Assembly (NCBI RefSeq): GCF_043290135.1
Contig: NC_134705.1
Location: forward strand, 36,769,771 to 36,833,770
Direction: 5' to 3'
Source: Rhipicephalus microplus
Taxonomy: Eukaryota > Arthropoda > Arachnida > Ixodida > Ixodidae
DNA: 64,000 nucleotides
Under the pieces are notes generated by a model. That model saw nothing but the letters and a program-made list of their open reading frames with translations, was not told the origin of the DNA and made no database searches. Shown in pieces: positions 1 through 10,730 of this stretch. The first letter of the stretch is position 1, and each line of letters starts with the position of its first letter. Made by a program: the position numbers and the translations under genes.

Positions 1-149
1 CACGGAAACCATTGTGGCTTTTGGGACAAGAAACAAGCGTCCACATAACTCATACATATGCTGTTAGATTATGCAGATCTCGAAAAAAGCAAAAAAAACA
101 CACAAGACTAGTACAAAGCAATTTTAAACTAAAAATGATAGAGTGTAAG

Positions 150-433
150 TAATCCCAAACATCATTTTTTTTAATGACACACTAGCTGAGTTCATCTAGT
201 CAGATCTTGAGAAACTTTGGCGCTACCTTGAGCCACCAAACAAAGAAGTTTCTAAAATACTTGTTGAGGAAGTTCCAATGACAGCTTTAGCACTAATTGC
301 GAAGGAACCTAATAAATTCTTTCAGAGTGTATTTTCCAAATTACGTTATTATAAACTGCATGGACCTGTAACCGTAGATGATGTCCTGTTAACTTCTAAA
401 GGTGCTTTACGAATGTTACTCAAGGTTAATCTT
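150..433 (+). pseudogene. CR1/L2-like LINE A, linker to RT N-terminal fragment
   Basis: This is the upstream part of a decayed non-LTR retrotransposon ORF2. The frame through 230-433 reads through a linker (FWRYL-like and FFQSVFSK-like motifs) into the block that precedes the reverse-transcriptase fingers. It stops where a SINE is inserted, and the same protein continues at about 681 after the SINE. The family encodes an endonuclease/reverse transcriptase that copies its own mRNA into nicked chromosomal DNA. This copy is inactive. The clade (CR1/L2/Jockey type) is inferred from motif style and from the absence of a visible RNase H. Confidence 0.6.
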
Positions 434-666
434 GCTCTGCCGCGGTGGTATAGTGGCTAAGGTACTCGGCTGCAGACCCGCAGATAGCGAGATTGACACC
501 CGGCTACGGCGGCTGCATTTACGATGGAAGCGGGAATGCTGTAGGCCTAGTGGTCAGACTTGGGTGCACGTTAAAGAACCGCAGGTGGTCGAAATTTCCG
601 GAGCCCTCCTCTACGGCACTCTAAAATTCATATGGTGGTTTTGGGACGTAAACCCCCCTTATCAAG
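434..666 (+). mobile_element. Ruka-type tRNA-derived SINE, near full length
   Basis: A tRNA-like head lies at about 439-500 (GCCGCGGTGGTATAGTGGCTAAGG is the box A side). The family body follows, with the TTAAAGAACCGCAGGTGGTCGAAATT-type core and a tail around ATATGGTGGTTTTGGGACGTAAA. It is flanked by an imperfect 14-bp target-site duplication at 420-433 and 667-680 (12 of 14 match). The insertion splits the reading frame of LINE A. Such elements are transcribed by RNA polymerase III and mobilised by LINE machinery. The Ruka name is by recognition of the tick family, not by alignment. Confidence 0.9.
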
Positions 667-680
667 TCAAAGTTATTCTT

Positions 681-1497
681 AAGAAAGTGTCAGGGCCTGA
701 AAGCATCAGTAATTCATCCCAACAATGCTCGGCTGAACAAACTACTCACTTACTTTCTGCCCTTTCCAATGCATCACTGAAATGTGGGGAGTTACCAGCA
801 GATTGGCAAATAGCTTGTGTTGTGCCGATGTTTAAAAAAAAGTGACGGCCACTAATTGCCAAGCTACCATCCCGTTTCTATCACTACTAGCTGCTGTAAA
901 ATGATAAAGCATGTTGTTTCCAATTTGTTCACCACAATTTTATCAGAAAATAATATGTTGTCATCATATCAGCGTGTTTTCTGAGAAATATGTCCCCGGT
1001 ACAACTTAGCTGATGTCTACAGTGCATGAATTCGCACGGGTTTTAAAAAGACCGAAACAGACTGACATGTTCTCTATTTATTTTGGTGAGGTATTTGATG
1101 CGGTGCCCGACAGAACACGGTAGCTTGTGAGACTATCACCTTAACATCCACTCATGTGCTCTAAACTAACTTCGAGGCTTTTTAAACAAACATCAGCCAT
1201 TCCTTTCTGCAAACTTATACTCTTCATCTCTAACACCCGTTCTTTTAGGTGTGTGGCAAAGTATCATACTTGGTTTCCTCCTCTTCCTTATGTACATTAC
1301 TGACTTTTTCTCAAATATTTTGTCTCACATTTGTTTATTTACTAATGATTGTGTTGTCTACCGTGCAATGACTAACCCATCCGATCATTACATATTACAA
1401 CGTTATATCACCCGCATAGAGAACTGGTGTATATCTTGGATCATGTCCTTGAATGTTTCTAAAACTGCATTGATATCTATCCCCAGGCGTCATCATC
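681..1497 (+). pseudogene. CR1/L2-like LINE A, reverse transcriptase fragment
   Basis: The reverse-transcriptase core continues from before the SINE. A fingers-type block (GELPADWQIACVVPMFKK) lies at about 780-840. A palm region follows at about 1250-1490 with GFLLFLMYITDF and a motif C that should read F/YADD but reads FTND. The catalytic Asp pair is therefore damaged and there are several stops and frameshifts, so the copy is dead. The frame is cut at 1497 by a solo LTR and resumes at about 2671. It is one pseudogene in three pieces with those on either side. Confidence 0.75.
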
Positions 1498-2665
1498 TGT
1501 CACAGGTCCCGTTAATTAGGGAGGCGATCGCCGGGCTTATTCAAAGGGTCGAAGTATCGGCCCCCCGAACCGCACCAAGAAAGCGTGGACAATTTAGAAG
1601 TGGTCCTATTTGGCGCGCCAGCGGACGCCGGCTGTGGCCCAAAGAACAAGTCAGAGCCGAGAGGTGATAAACAAAACAAAATTATATTCTCAATAAAGGC
1701 ATATCAAAACAATACACAAGAATGCACACTCCACAATAGTTGAGTACAATATGTCACCAATCAAACAACGTACTACACAGTACAATCAGCCACACTCGAA
1801 ACAACGGACACAAACAACGATACGCACTACAACGCAGTCGCATGCATTGAACAACCAAGACACTTAAAGACTAAAGAGATGGAAAACCTATTCAGTCCAA
1901 AGCTCTTGGAACAAAAGTCTGGATGATACTCTTCCGAGAATCACTCATTCTAAGTCCAGCGTTGTTGTCGTTCCGCCTTCCCCCGAAGTTTCTCTTCCAG
2001 GAAACCTCGACTGCTCCCGAATTTTCTCTTCTAGGAAACCTCGCGTCTTCACTTGGCCACTCTACAAGCTTCAACCTTCTTCGCCGGAAACACGTCGGCT
2101 TCACACACGCAGCTGTTGCCACGCGTCTTCGCATGATAGTGGTAGACACACGCTCTTGCCTGTAGCTCGAGCCTTCACCCCTCAGGTGGAAATCCTCTTC
2201 TTCTCCTGCTTTGTCACTACGGACAAAACAAAACCTTCGCCGACTACATGGAGGGATACCCTATGCGCTCTGGCGCTAACTTCCGTCTTCTCCTGATCTC
2301 CCACCTCGGCTGCTCGATTAAACACCTTCCGCGCAAGATTCCAGAAAGTTCTCATCGTTTCGTCGGCGCGACACGCAGCGAAGGCTGGGGAGAGGGCGAG
2401 ACGGTTCGAAGGCCGTTCACGACGGATGACGCAACCCGGTATCACCCCGCCCCTTTCCATCTAGAACATTCGAGGGCTTGCTCGGGCGCCGATGAGAGGA
2501 GGTTCGTCAGCGAACCCACGCTTCCGAGGGGAGAAGGACGCGTGCCCGGGGAGTCTTTGGATGCTTGTTTTCTTTTTTTTTTATCGTTGACCTCGCGGCA
2601 TCACTCCGGTGTTTCGTCGCAAGAATTCGGCGGTGCGTCCTTTTTTGAGCGCTCGTTTTGTGACA
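1498..2665. mobile_element. Solo LTR inserted in LINE A, 5-bp TSD
   Basis: A 1,168-bp segment begins TGTCAC and ends GTGACA, which are perfect 6-bp inverted termini of the TG...CA form. It is flanked by the direct repeat TCATC at 1493-1497 and 2666-2670. The interrupted LINE frame resumes immediately to the right, which confirms the boundaries independently. The segment is GC-richer than its surroundings and codes for nothing recognisable, as expected for a single LTR left by recombination between two LTRs. A 5-bp duplication and TGTCAC ends fit Ty3/Gypsy or Bel-Pao elements. Orientation cannot be set, although a plus-strand AATAAA lies at about 1691. Confidence 0.85.
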
Positions 2666-2670
2666 TCATC

Positions 2671-3125
2671 AGGTTGTTTAGATATACGCAATTAATAACA
2701 ACGTCATTTCTACAGTTGAATATATTATCGTATTATCGTATTTTATTAACGTATCGCCTAACCTAACTTGAACCTGTCAGATTAACTACATTAAAAATTC
2801 TGCAAGTCGTACTCTATAGGGTACTTACGCCGCAGCGTTTCGCTTCCTCCTCCTTCGATTAAAAAAAGTTGCCTTCGATACCCTCGTCCCACCAATGCTA
2901 GAGTGTGCACATGTGATTTACGATTCTCACCACAATAACCTGTATAACGCCCTCGAGTATCTCCAGAACTGTGAGGCGTGATTAATACTAAAAAACAATT
3001 CATACACCTCAAGCGTCTAGGCACTAAAAGAAAAGAATAAATTATCCCATCTGGCTAAACACCGAAAAACCTCTAGTCTTAGCCTTTATCATGAATTCTT
3101 CAATTCTTCGCCTTTTGATAGCTGA
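2671..3125 (+). pseudogene. CR1/L2-like LINE A, C-terminal fragment
   Basis: This is the tail of the LINE A reverse transcriptase after the solo LTR. It shows a YAINNNVISTVEY-like block, NYIKNSASRTL at about 2780, then FDTLVPPMLECAHVIYDSHH and ALEYLQNCEA at about 2865-2975. The last two are the conserved thumb blocks of CR1/L2/Jockey-type ORF2, normally of the form LV.P.LEYA..V..P and LE.VQN.A. Frameshifts separate the blocks. It ends near 3125, where the 5' region of the next element seems to begin. Confidence 0.7.
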
Positions 3126-3545
3126 TACATTAGAAGACTCCAGGGCACGGCGACTGCCTGAAGGCCAGCATGCACAAATCGCCACTGCTTTTTGCACAGA
3201 TTCTGCCGTGCTTCATCGCCGTTCTGCCGACAGCAAACAACTGGATTTAACTGGAATTCTCCGGTAGGCCTCAGCGTAGCAATGATACGGCAGGTCATCA
3301 ACTTGACAATGCCTACCCTGCTGGAGTAACGTCCCCTCTGAACAGTTTACAAAAGGCGCAACCCTTCTGCGATTTCTTCAGAGGGCACGGCGAGTGCCTG
3401 AAAATCAACATACCTAAACAATCACCGCTTTTTGCGCAGGTTAGTTCATTAGGCAATCTGGCTAGTTATCGTAGCGGTGATACAGTTTTATTGGTCCTGC
3501 CGTGCTCTGAGAAGTGTTTTGCAATTTTGTATGACCACTGGTCAA
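3126..3545 (+). repeat. 5' region of LINE B with a duplicated ~60-bp unit
   Basis: Two related units lie at about 3142-3205 and 3381-3443. Both contain GGGCACGGCGA(C/G)TGCCTGAA, then CA(A/C)ATCGCC-like sequence, then CGCTTTTTGCGCAG or CTGCTTTTTGCACAG. They precede ORF1 of a LINE. Repeated 5' units upstream of ORF1 are known as promoter monomers in some LINEs. That role is inference here. Confidence 0.45.
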
Positions 3546-4320
3546 TGTTCGTGTTGTTGTGTTCGGGGACATGAAGAAAACTCAGGGCCAAATTCTGGTT
3601 CCAAGGTTACAGAAATGTTACAGGCTATGATTGCTAGGCAGGAAGAATGTGACCACAAAATGTATATCTTAAGAGACAAAATTGCCACTGTCAATGCTAA
3701 AATCAATGTTACAAGATATTCTGACGGTTTTTGAAGACATGAGCAAAAGGATTCAAACATTGGAATTACTTGTCCAACTGCAGGCATCTAAGTTTATTAA
3801 GTATAAAAATATAAGTAGGTGCAACAACCTTTTAGAGTTTGGGATCGCCGAAACGGGTGACAAAACAGAAACCATGCTTGACGACATTTCTGACAGAGCT
3901 GTATTGGTTTCCGTGAGGATGAGAGGAACAATCCACCTTATTGGTCAAGCGAAATTGAATAAACTGACACTCATTATTATGAAGTCTTTGATCCCAGAAT
4001 TGTTTCAAGCTGAAAGGCAATATTATCTGGGTGAGCCTAAATTATGTAAAAGAAACAGCAGAAATAAGAAGAAAGCTCTGACAAAGTACAGTGTCGGATC
4101 GGTCAAAAGGCACGAAAGTCGAGCACGTCTACGATAAAATGCAAGTAAAAGGCAAAATGTACACCTTGGACCTCACCCAAGATAAGTGCATACCGTGTAT
4201 GGTTGAGGGTAGTAGACTAGATAAAGATAAGCATAAAAAGGCTCAGGTCCTCAACTTCCCGCCTGACTCGCTTGATTCAACAAGTTTGAGATTAACGCCC
4301 ACCACGTCCGTGGCATCATA
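3546..4320 (+). pseudogene. LINE B ORF1 (coiled coil plus nucleic-acid-binding region)
   Basis: The fragment at about 3570-3734 has coiled-coil character (EMLQAMIARQEECDHKMYIL). A frameshift leads to RIQTLELLVQLQ at about 3745-3790 and then CNNLLEFGIAE at about 3820-3850, which matches the NNL.V.GI start of the RRM-like domain of LINE ORF1 proteins. The end at 4091-4320 (YDKMQVKGKMYTLDLTQD) is the basic C-terminal part. ORF1 proteins trimerise and coat the element RNA. The frame is broken at least three times, and ORF2 follows directly. Confidence 0.6.
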
Positions 4321-4324
4321 GCGA

Positions 4325-5030
4325 TGTTTTTTTGTTCTAAATGCACGCAGCATTGGTAACAAGGCTACTTATCTGGAATATTTGCTGATTTCACGAACTC
4401 CTTAGATGGTCTTGATTACTGCAACTTGGACGCATTGTGGTATAAATACCGATGTAAGAATTCCCCCTGGATACAAAACGTTCAGAAAGAACAGAGATTA
4501 CCGAACGGGGGAGTGTGTATAATAGTGAAAAGAATATGTTCATGCATCCTATAGAGACTTTGACGTTGCCGAAACAGTTTTGTGTAGGATTACTTTTGGA
4601 AATGTTGCTTATCTAGATGGCGCAATATATCGCCCACGTTCAGCCTCTTGTGACTTTAGATACCGGTTAAACACATTCTTGTGTACCAATTAACATAGGA
4701 ACACACGCTTAATTATAGCTGGGGACTTCAATTCAGCGCATATTATTTGGCAGTACATGGTTTAAAATGTCGTTAAAAAGTATAGTGCAGATAAATTATT
4801 AAATGTGTTGTTTTCTTTAAATCTCAATCAAACCGTTCATGAAAATACACGAAAAACTGCTGCGTCACAGTCATTTTTATATCTGGTGCTCTTATCAAAA
4901 AAGATTGAGGAATATTCGTGTTCCATTGAGGATGGTATTTCTAATCATAAAATGATTATAGTGAATTCGACTACTAGAATTTTGTCCAACAGGAAAACGC
5001 TAATACAACAACTCTAAAAGACTATACCGA
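4325..5030 (+). pseudogene. LINE B ORF2, endonuclease domain
   Basis: This is an AP-endonuclease-like domain, starting with LNARSIGNKATYLEYLL at about 4335-4390. The PPGYK, GDFN-equivalent (IIAGDFNSAH at about 4710-4740) and SDH blocks follow. The terminal catalytic SDH motif reads SNHK at about 4945. Stops and frameshifts occur throughout. In the living family this domain nicks target DNA to prime reverse transcription. Confidence 0.7.
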
Positions 5031-6390
5031 TGCTGAGGAAAATGCAGTTGTAGATTTCTTAGAATTCTCATTCGGCCTTTTCGAGCAACACAAAAACGAA
5101 AAAGCAATGGATGAGTTGTGGAGTGATTTCAAGACAATAGTAGACCGTTGCGGGGAGCGCTTTGTGCCATCACGTGTGCGAAAATCTAAACAACGCCGAC
5201 CATGGATTAACCATGGTATTATTCATATGAAAAAAAAATGCTAGATCGGTTCCGAAGAAAGAAAAGGGGCTCTGAAGAAATATCCAGACTTCGCTCAAAA
5301 CTGAGGCGCACTCTGACTCTAAATAAAACGGTTCTTTGTTAGAACAATAACTAGATTTTTAAAAAATTCCCCACAAACTTTTTAGGTATATGAGCAGTAG
5401 AAAAGAAGAACTTGAAGAAATCGCAAATGATACAGGAGTGTTAACGCATGCAACTAACATTATTGAATACTTCAATTACTTTTTCCAGTCGGTGTTCACA
5501 AAAAATGCAAATACTAACATGGGCGACCACTTATAATATTGCATACGTAAACCAATAGAAGAACCTATAATCAAATGGGAAGGAGTGTTTGAACTACTCC
5601 TGAACTTAGATGGGAAAAAATATAGTGGGGCTGACGAGATCTGTTCAGAACTTGTGAAGCACTACGCTGAATGAATATCGTCTTACCTCACAGGGATATT
5701 TGAGAAATCGCTAAATACCCATTCTTTACTCTCGGACATTTATAGAACAGTTGTCATAACGGTATACAAAGGAGCTGATCGCCGACTTGTAAACAACTAC
5801 CGCGCAATTCCCCTCACATGTATTAGCTCCAAAAATTTAGAGCACATCGTCGCAGAACACGCTTAAAAATTTCTTGATCAGAACATTTTATAGTCATCCA
5901 AGCATAGCTTCCGAGCTAGACTATCAATAGTTACATAATTATTCGAAGTTGTTCATGATATTGCGGCAGCTTTAAACAATAAGCAACAAACTGACATCAT
6001 TTGTATGAACTTTACACAGTTTTCGATAAAGTGACTCATGATAAGCTAATTTTTAGGCTTCAAGAAATTGGTATTGGTAGAACACTAGAACCTTGCATAA
6101 AAGAATACTTCAGTAATTGAACACAGACAGTGCATTCAAATGACAGCTCGTCACGTCCACTTCGAGTGTTCTCGGGTTTTCCCAGAGTTCGGTATTGTGC
6201 CCATTGTTATTTCTCATATATATCAATGATATCTTTTCAGTGGTTGAACACCCGGTACGAGTAAAACTTTTTGCAGATGGCTGCTTAATTTATTCTACTG
6301 TAACCAGCAAGCACCACCATGTTAGAATTAGTCATTGCTTGGAAAAACTCAGCCATTGATGTAACGTATGAAATAAAAAAGTAAACTACA
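5031..6390 (+). pseudogene. LINE B ORF2, linker and reverse transcriptase core
   Basis: No long frame survives, but reading all three frames recovers reverse-transcriptase blocks in order. These are a linker around 5180-5330, ADEICSELVKHY at about 5630-5665, NYRAIPLTCISSKNLEHI at about 5800-5850 (finger/palm start), and a motif-A-like block near 6000. A degraded palm region around 6170-6290 follows, in which the catalytic YADD is no longer readable (FCRW-like). This is strongly decayed non-LTR reverse transcriptase. Confidence 0.6.
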
Positions 6391-6394
6391 AAAA

Positions 6395-6900
6395 ATGAAC
6401 ATATACACACATGACCTAAAAGAAAACATGCGTTATGCTTTTTCAATATTGTATCTTTGGAATTTACTCCTATATGCTAACCAATTTAAATATTGTGAAG
6501 TCACACTTACTAAAAATTTCACATGGGATAAACAAATAGACATTGTGTGCTTAAATGCGAACCAGAGACTATGTTTCTTAGGACAGAAACTACATCAAGC
6601 TACACGAGATATGAAATTTTTACCTAACAAAACCTCAGTTAGACTACTACTAGAATATGCCTCAGTCGTGTGGAGTCCTCCTCAAGACAGCCAGAAAACA
6701 GAATTAGAAAAAGTTCAATGCCGTGCCATCGGCTTCATATGCACGAATTATCGCCGGTTTGATTCTGTCACGCACATGTCGAAGTTTTGTGAAATGAAAT
6801 CACTTTAAGCACATAAAAAAAGAAGTGGTTGATGGCTCTTTTCAGATTACTACAAAGACAGCTAAAATTAACAAATATATGTACCTAAAAGTGCCAGGAA
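6395..6900 (+). pseudogene. LINE B ORF2, C-terminal region
   Basis: A 137-residue open stretch (6395-6808) contains EVTLTKNFTWDKQID at about 6498-6542, then LLEYASVVWSPPQDSQK and LEKVQCRAIGFICTNY at about 6648-6750. These are the thumb and C-terminal blocks typical of CR1/L2/Jockey-type ORF2. Weak similarity continues to about 6900. It is the best-preserved piece of LINE B. Confidence 0.8.
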
Positions 6901-6984
6901 AATGAAGCAGTCGGGTTGGTCACGACTGTGTTTTAGTGCTGTATTCTTATCGTAGTGATGTGTTTCATTATTCTTTTTTTTTTC

Positions 6985-7222
6985 AGCTGCAACTGAACTT
7001 TAGAATGCGTTGCCAGGCATTGAAGTAAATGCAAGCAATCATTGCCAATTTGAAAAATTGTTGGACATGTTTTGAGCAATTGAGCTGCCAGAATATAAGC
7101 CTGCATGTTTCTTTGGTTTGAATTTTTTTGTTTTCTTTTCTCCCAGCTGTGCTTAAGCCTTGTAATGCGTAGCCAGGCGTTGCTGTAAATGCAGGCAGTG
7201 TTTGCCAATTCGATAAAGTGTT
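6985..7222. repeat. Imperfect ~160-bp direct duplication before hAT fragment
   Basis: Two related segments lie at about 6985-7060 and 7144-7222. Both run from a pyrimidine tract plus CAGCTG through AATGCGT(T/A)GCCAGGC(A/G)TTG and TAAATGCA(A/G)GCA to TTGCCAATT. Each is preceded by a splice-acceptor-like pyrimidine run ending in CAG. They lie immediately upstream of a hAT transposase fragment. Function unknown. Confidence 0.6.
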
Positions 7223-7223
7223 A

Positions 7224-7980
7224 CACATGTATAGTTGATTGCTGCTTTGGAGAATTCATCATCTTGGCTGAATGCGGAGGCTTCTTCCTCAAAAATATTA
7301 GCACAAGTGCAGGCATTCACAGAGCAATTAAACGTAGAAATTACCAGCCTTCGAGCCGGTGTCCCGAAGCAAGACCATGGGACCAATGCAGTCGAGAGCG
7401 GGGAAGAATATTTTCGCAGAATCATTTTCATTCCGTCTATGGACGACGTATTAGCCCAAGTAAACCAACGGTTCAAAAACCGGAGGGTACTTATAAAAGA
7501 CTTTTCAGTATTTGCACCATCTGCATTATTGCCACCAGTGTAAGATGATCAAAAAAAAAGGAGGAGAAAATTTAGGTCCATTTTTGCGCATGACGTATTA
7601 CGAGAGCTGCTTTGGGAGAACTTCTACTATGGTGGACAAAGCGGCAGAACAAAGCAGCAAACTAGCGGTCTAGCACAGCATCTGATGCCCTATCTCATTG
7701 AGACAGCAGGCTGTGTCCGAATGTGTACAAGCTGCAGCAGGTTCTAGTCCCGCTTCCAGTGACCTTTGCCAGTGCAAAGGGAACGGTTTCAAGCATTAGG
7801 TTATACTGAAGAGCCATTTACTCTCCACAATGTCTGGGCAACGCACAGTTACCCTGGAACTTTTGTACGCCCATAGAGATGTCGTCATCAGCATGTCAGA
7901 GGTTATGGACTAATTTGTTAAACTTCCTCGCCAAGTCAACTTTGTCACAGAAAAAATCAGTGCACGCGAGAAGAAAAATA
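7224..7980 (+). pseudogene. hAT-family transposase remnant, C-terminal part
   Basis: Residues at 7235-7543 include EEYFRRIIFIPSMDDVLAQV and RFKNR, which match the region of ZMYM/52-kDa-repressor-like hAT proteins upstream of the dimerisation domain. Across frames, 7730-7960 then gives QVLVPLPVTFASAKG and LLYAHRDVVISMSEVMD. These are the two signature blocks of the hAT C-terminal dimerisation domain (LP.S.A..ER.FS and L..H.D). A stop at about 7541 and frameshifts break it. hAT transposases cut and paste DNA with 8-bp duplications. This is an inactive relic or a domesticated-gene fragment. Confidence 0.6.
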
Positions 7981-10115
7981 AATAAACTGCCATTGCAGAA
8001 ATCAAGTGAAAGAGCCAGTATTCATGAGAGAATATTATTGTTCACCCTCCTTTAATACCTTGAAGTTCTTGTACGCCTTAGCAGTTGACAGCATGACCTG
8101 AAATAAACATAGGAATACGGAGACCTGGTAGACCTTAAGAGCTAATCAACAAATTCACGTTGTTCACTGAGAGGTCAGCATACGCGGCGTTAACTAACAA
8201 AATGTTCTATTGGGCAGCATCTGTGAGTTTAAAGTTTACATTCCACATTGCTTTTTGAACAATACGCAATACCCCTGCTATTATGTTCAGTGCTTATACG
8301 ATTTGCATTTTCTAAACACTTTTGAAGGGTTTCTCTCTTTCTTCACTATTCCTTTAAAGTTCTCTCTAGGTGGTGCATCCGCAACAGAAGCTTCACCCAA
8401 GGACATCAGGGTTTCTTCAGTTGCGCAGCACGTCCTTTATCCTGATTTTGACGTTATGTATAGTAATCCTTGCTTAGTTATTGCCACAGATTGCATATTT
8501 GTATGCACAATTGCAAGCTTTCTGTAAGCATACTGCACACTCTTTCCCGTAGACTATGTTTTCCCCGTATTTGAGACGTACTTCCTCATTCTAGTTTTTT
8601 TTTGACCGCAGCATGAGTGGAACAAGATTAAAGTTACGTATTGACAATCTGCAATAAAGTAGTTGTCTTCACCCTGGTTATTTGTGGGTTTTCCATTTTT
8701 TTGTTATCAGGCTCTTGAGTTGAAAACTGCTGCAGTTTCAAAATAAACGTGATAAATGTGATATTTTCTGTTACTTTTTGTAGAAAAAATACAATATTTA
8801 GGAAAAATAATGACAGTTATCCCTGCAAAGCTTTTGTGGGCATGCCAACATCATAGCTTCTAAGAGAAAAATACGTGTTCTTGTTTTTATTTGTGCGCAG
8901 CATTCAAGAAGGTATTTGCTGTATCAAATACATAATGGTACTGATAATGCATCTGTTATTCATGTACTTGTTGTTTCGAAAAATTCAATGAGGAGAGTCC
9001 ATGCTACAACCTAACCCTGCGCTTCTCCCTCCCTACCCCTGCTGAACAGAATTTCTGCCAACACAACTGCACTAAACTGATAGCTAAACTGAACATATGC
9101 GTATAATATACCTACAGCCATGTAGCGTATCAAATCCAGTTGCCGCCGGGGCCTATTAAACGAGAAAACGAAAATCGCCACCGCAATTTTCAACAATACT
9201 AGGTGCTGAGGGTTGAATTTATATGTGTGTAACTTTCCTGTGCGTTGCGAAAGTTCTTCAAATATTTGGCGAAAAAAGCTCCGCTGGAAGCCACGTACCG
9301 CGAACATGAGTACAAGCCTGATAGATGTGCACTTTCTGTACTGGCTATGAGGGGGGTCCAGGCCATTATCGTCAGTGGGCTGTATGGAATACATAAACAG
9401 ACGCCTATATGTCTCGGCCTTTCGCTCTCATGGCACTGTGCGACAGAGATGACGTTAACCACTCAGAAGGGCTATTTAAAGACCCTCAAAAAAAGGATGC
9501 CACCGCACCCACTCGCAAATGTTGCAGTGTGCGTTGAAGTATTCATGAGCTTGGTCACCTCACTGTGGATGCGACGTGGCTTCGGAGACCTCATTACACT
9601 TCACACAGTATGTGTTCTATAATTTTTTGGATAGAAACAAAGCAGAGAAAGATAGAGGCATTGCTTATTCTGTCATTGACTCACAGAAATACAGAACGCG
9701 TATAAGCGTCATAAAGTGAAGAATGCAAAATTTGACAAATGCCGAATGTCAGCAACTTTTACTACGCAACACAAGAACGAACAAGCATTTGCGGGTGTCG
9801 CCCTGTCTTATTGAAACTACCGTGTAGCTCAGGCCCTTGGAAGCACGTGATTTTGTCGGTATATTTATACAAGTACTCTCGGGTGAAGTTATGTTGGTGT
9901 TTGAGATATTGGCAGCTCTCTTTGCACACCTCGTTTTTTTTTCATGTACACACCGCGAATATTGCGCCTCTCCGCTACTATCATTGTCGCTGAGTTCACC
10001 TTTGAACAAGTATTCAAAACATATTGCTTATGAAAGTATACTGAAAAAACATATGGAAAGAAGTGTAAATTATAGGCCTCAATTTTCATCGTTAAACACA
10101 ATGATAATGTGAAAA
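7981..10115. other. Gene-free stretch, nothing recognised
   Basis: Several open stretches of about 80-127 codons occur (for example 8210-8527 plus, 9011-9394 minus, 9245-9622 plus), but none shows a recognisable domain, and they overlap one another on opposite strands. Sequence is AT-rich with no clear transposon motifs. I see no supported gene here. Confidence 0.5.
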
Positions 10116-10119
10116 GAAA

Positions 10120-10275
10120 ACCAAGCCGGTGAATGTAAGCGCCATCTCATCAGTATTAATTATAAAAGAAATTTGAAGAAAGAAACTAAACAATACTTTC
10201 CACTGGCAGAGACCAAACAGGCAATCTTCCAATAGTAACGCCTCTACCAATTGAGCTATAGCGGCGCTCATGCCC
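10120..10275 (-). mobile_element. Second type of tRNA-derived SINE
   Basis: On the minus strand the head reads GCCGCTATAGCTCAATTGGTAGAGGC, which has a tRNA-like start with box A. A degenerate box B follows (GTTTGGTCTCTGCC where GGTTCGAATCC is expected), and then an AT-rich body. It differs from the Ruka-type family in head and tail. No target-site duplication was found. Confidence 0.6.
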
Positions 10276-10499
10276 CCGCACACTTAAGACTCCAAAAAAG
10301 AAAATGGAGTATTGGGCTAGTAGTTCTGCTACAAAACAACAATGGTCATCTCACTTGCTCGGGTTTCATTTCTAAAAAAACCCGGTGCTGGCCACTTTCC
10401 TACCAAGAATGCTATGTCAGACTCACAACGCGCACGCCGTTCGTGACCATGAACTAAAGGACCGTGGTTTGAACGCGAGAGAAGTACATGACTTATTTG

Positions 10500-10730
10500 A
10501 TATTATGAACGGCTTAACATCCCACAACGTCAAATGATTATGAGAGACGCCGTAGTGAAGGGCTCCGGAAATTTCGACCACTTGGGGCTCTTTAACGTGC
10601 ACTCAAATGTGAGCACACGAGCCTACAGCATTTCCGCCTCCATCGAAAATTCAGCCGCTGCAGCCAGAATTTGATCCCGTGACCTGCGGGTAAAGAGCCA
10701 AGAACCTTAGCTGCTAGACCTCTGCCGCAG
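10500..10730 (-). mobile_element. Ruka-type SINE
   Basis: A complete-looking minus-strand copy. The tail side (AACATCCCACAACGTCAAATGATTATGAGAGACGCC) is at left. The core (AAATTTCGACCACTTGGGGCTCTTTAACGTGCAC) is in the middle. The tRNA-like head ends with CTCTGCCGCAG at right. It shares most positions with the copies at 434, 14944 and 55912. No clean duplication is visible. Confidence 0.9.

Noticed and set aside
1498..2665. A host gene in the GC-rich block
   Set aside because: The block is exactly bounded by TGTCAC/GTGACA and a TCATC duplication inside a LINE, so it is a solo LTR. The frames inside it are incidental.
3126..3545. CRISPR-like array
   Set aside because: Only two imperfect units, irregular spacing and a eukaryotic context. 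They belong to a LINE 5' region.
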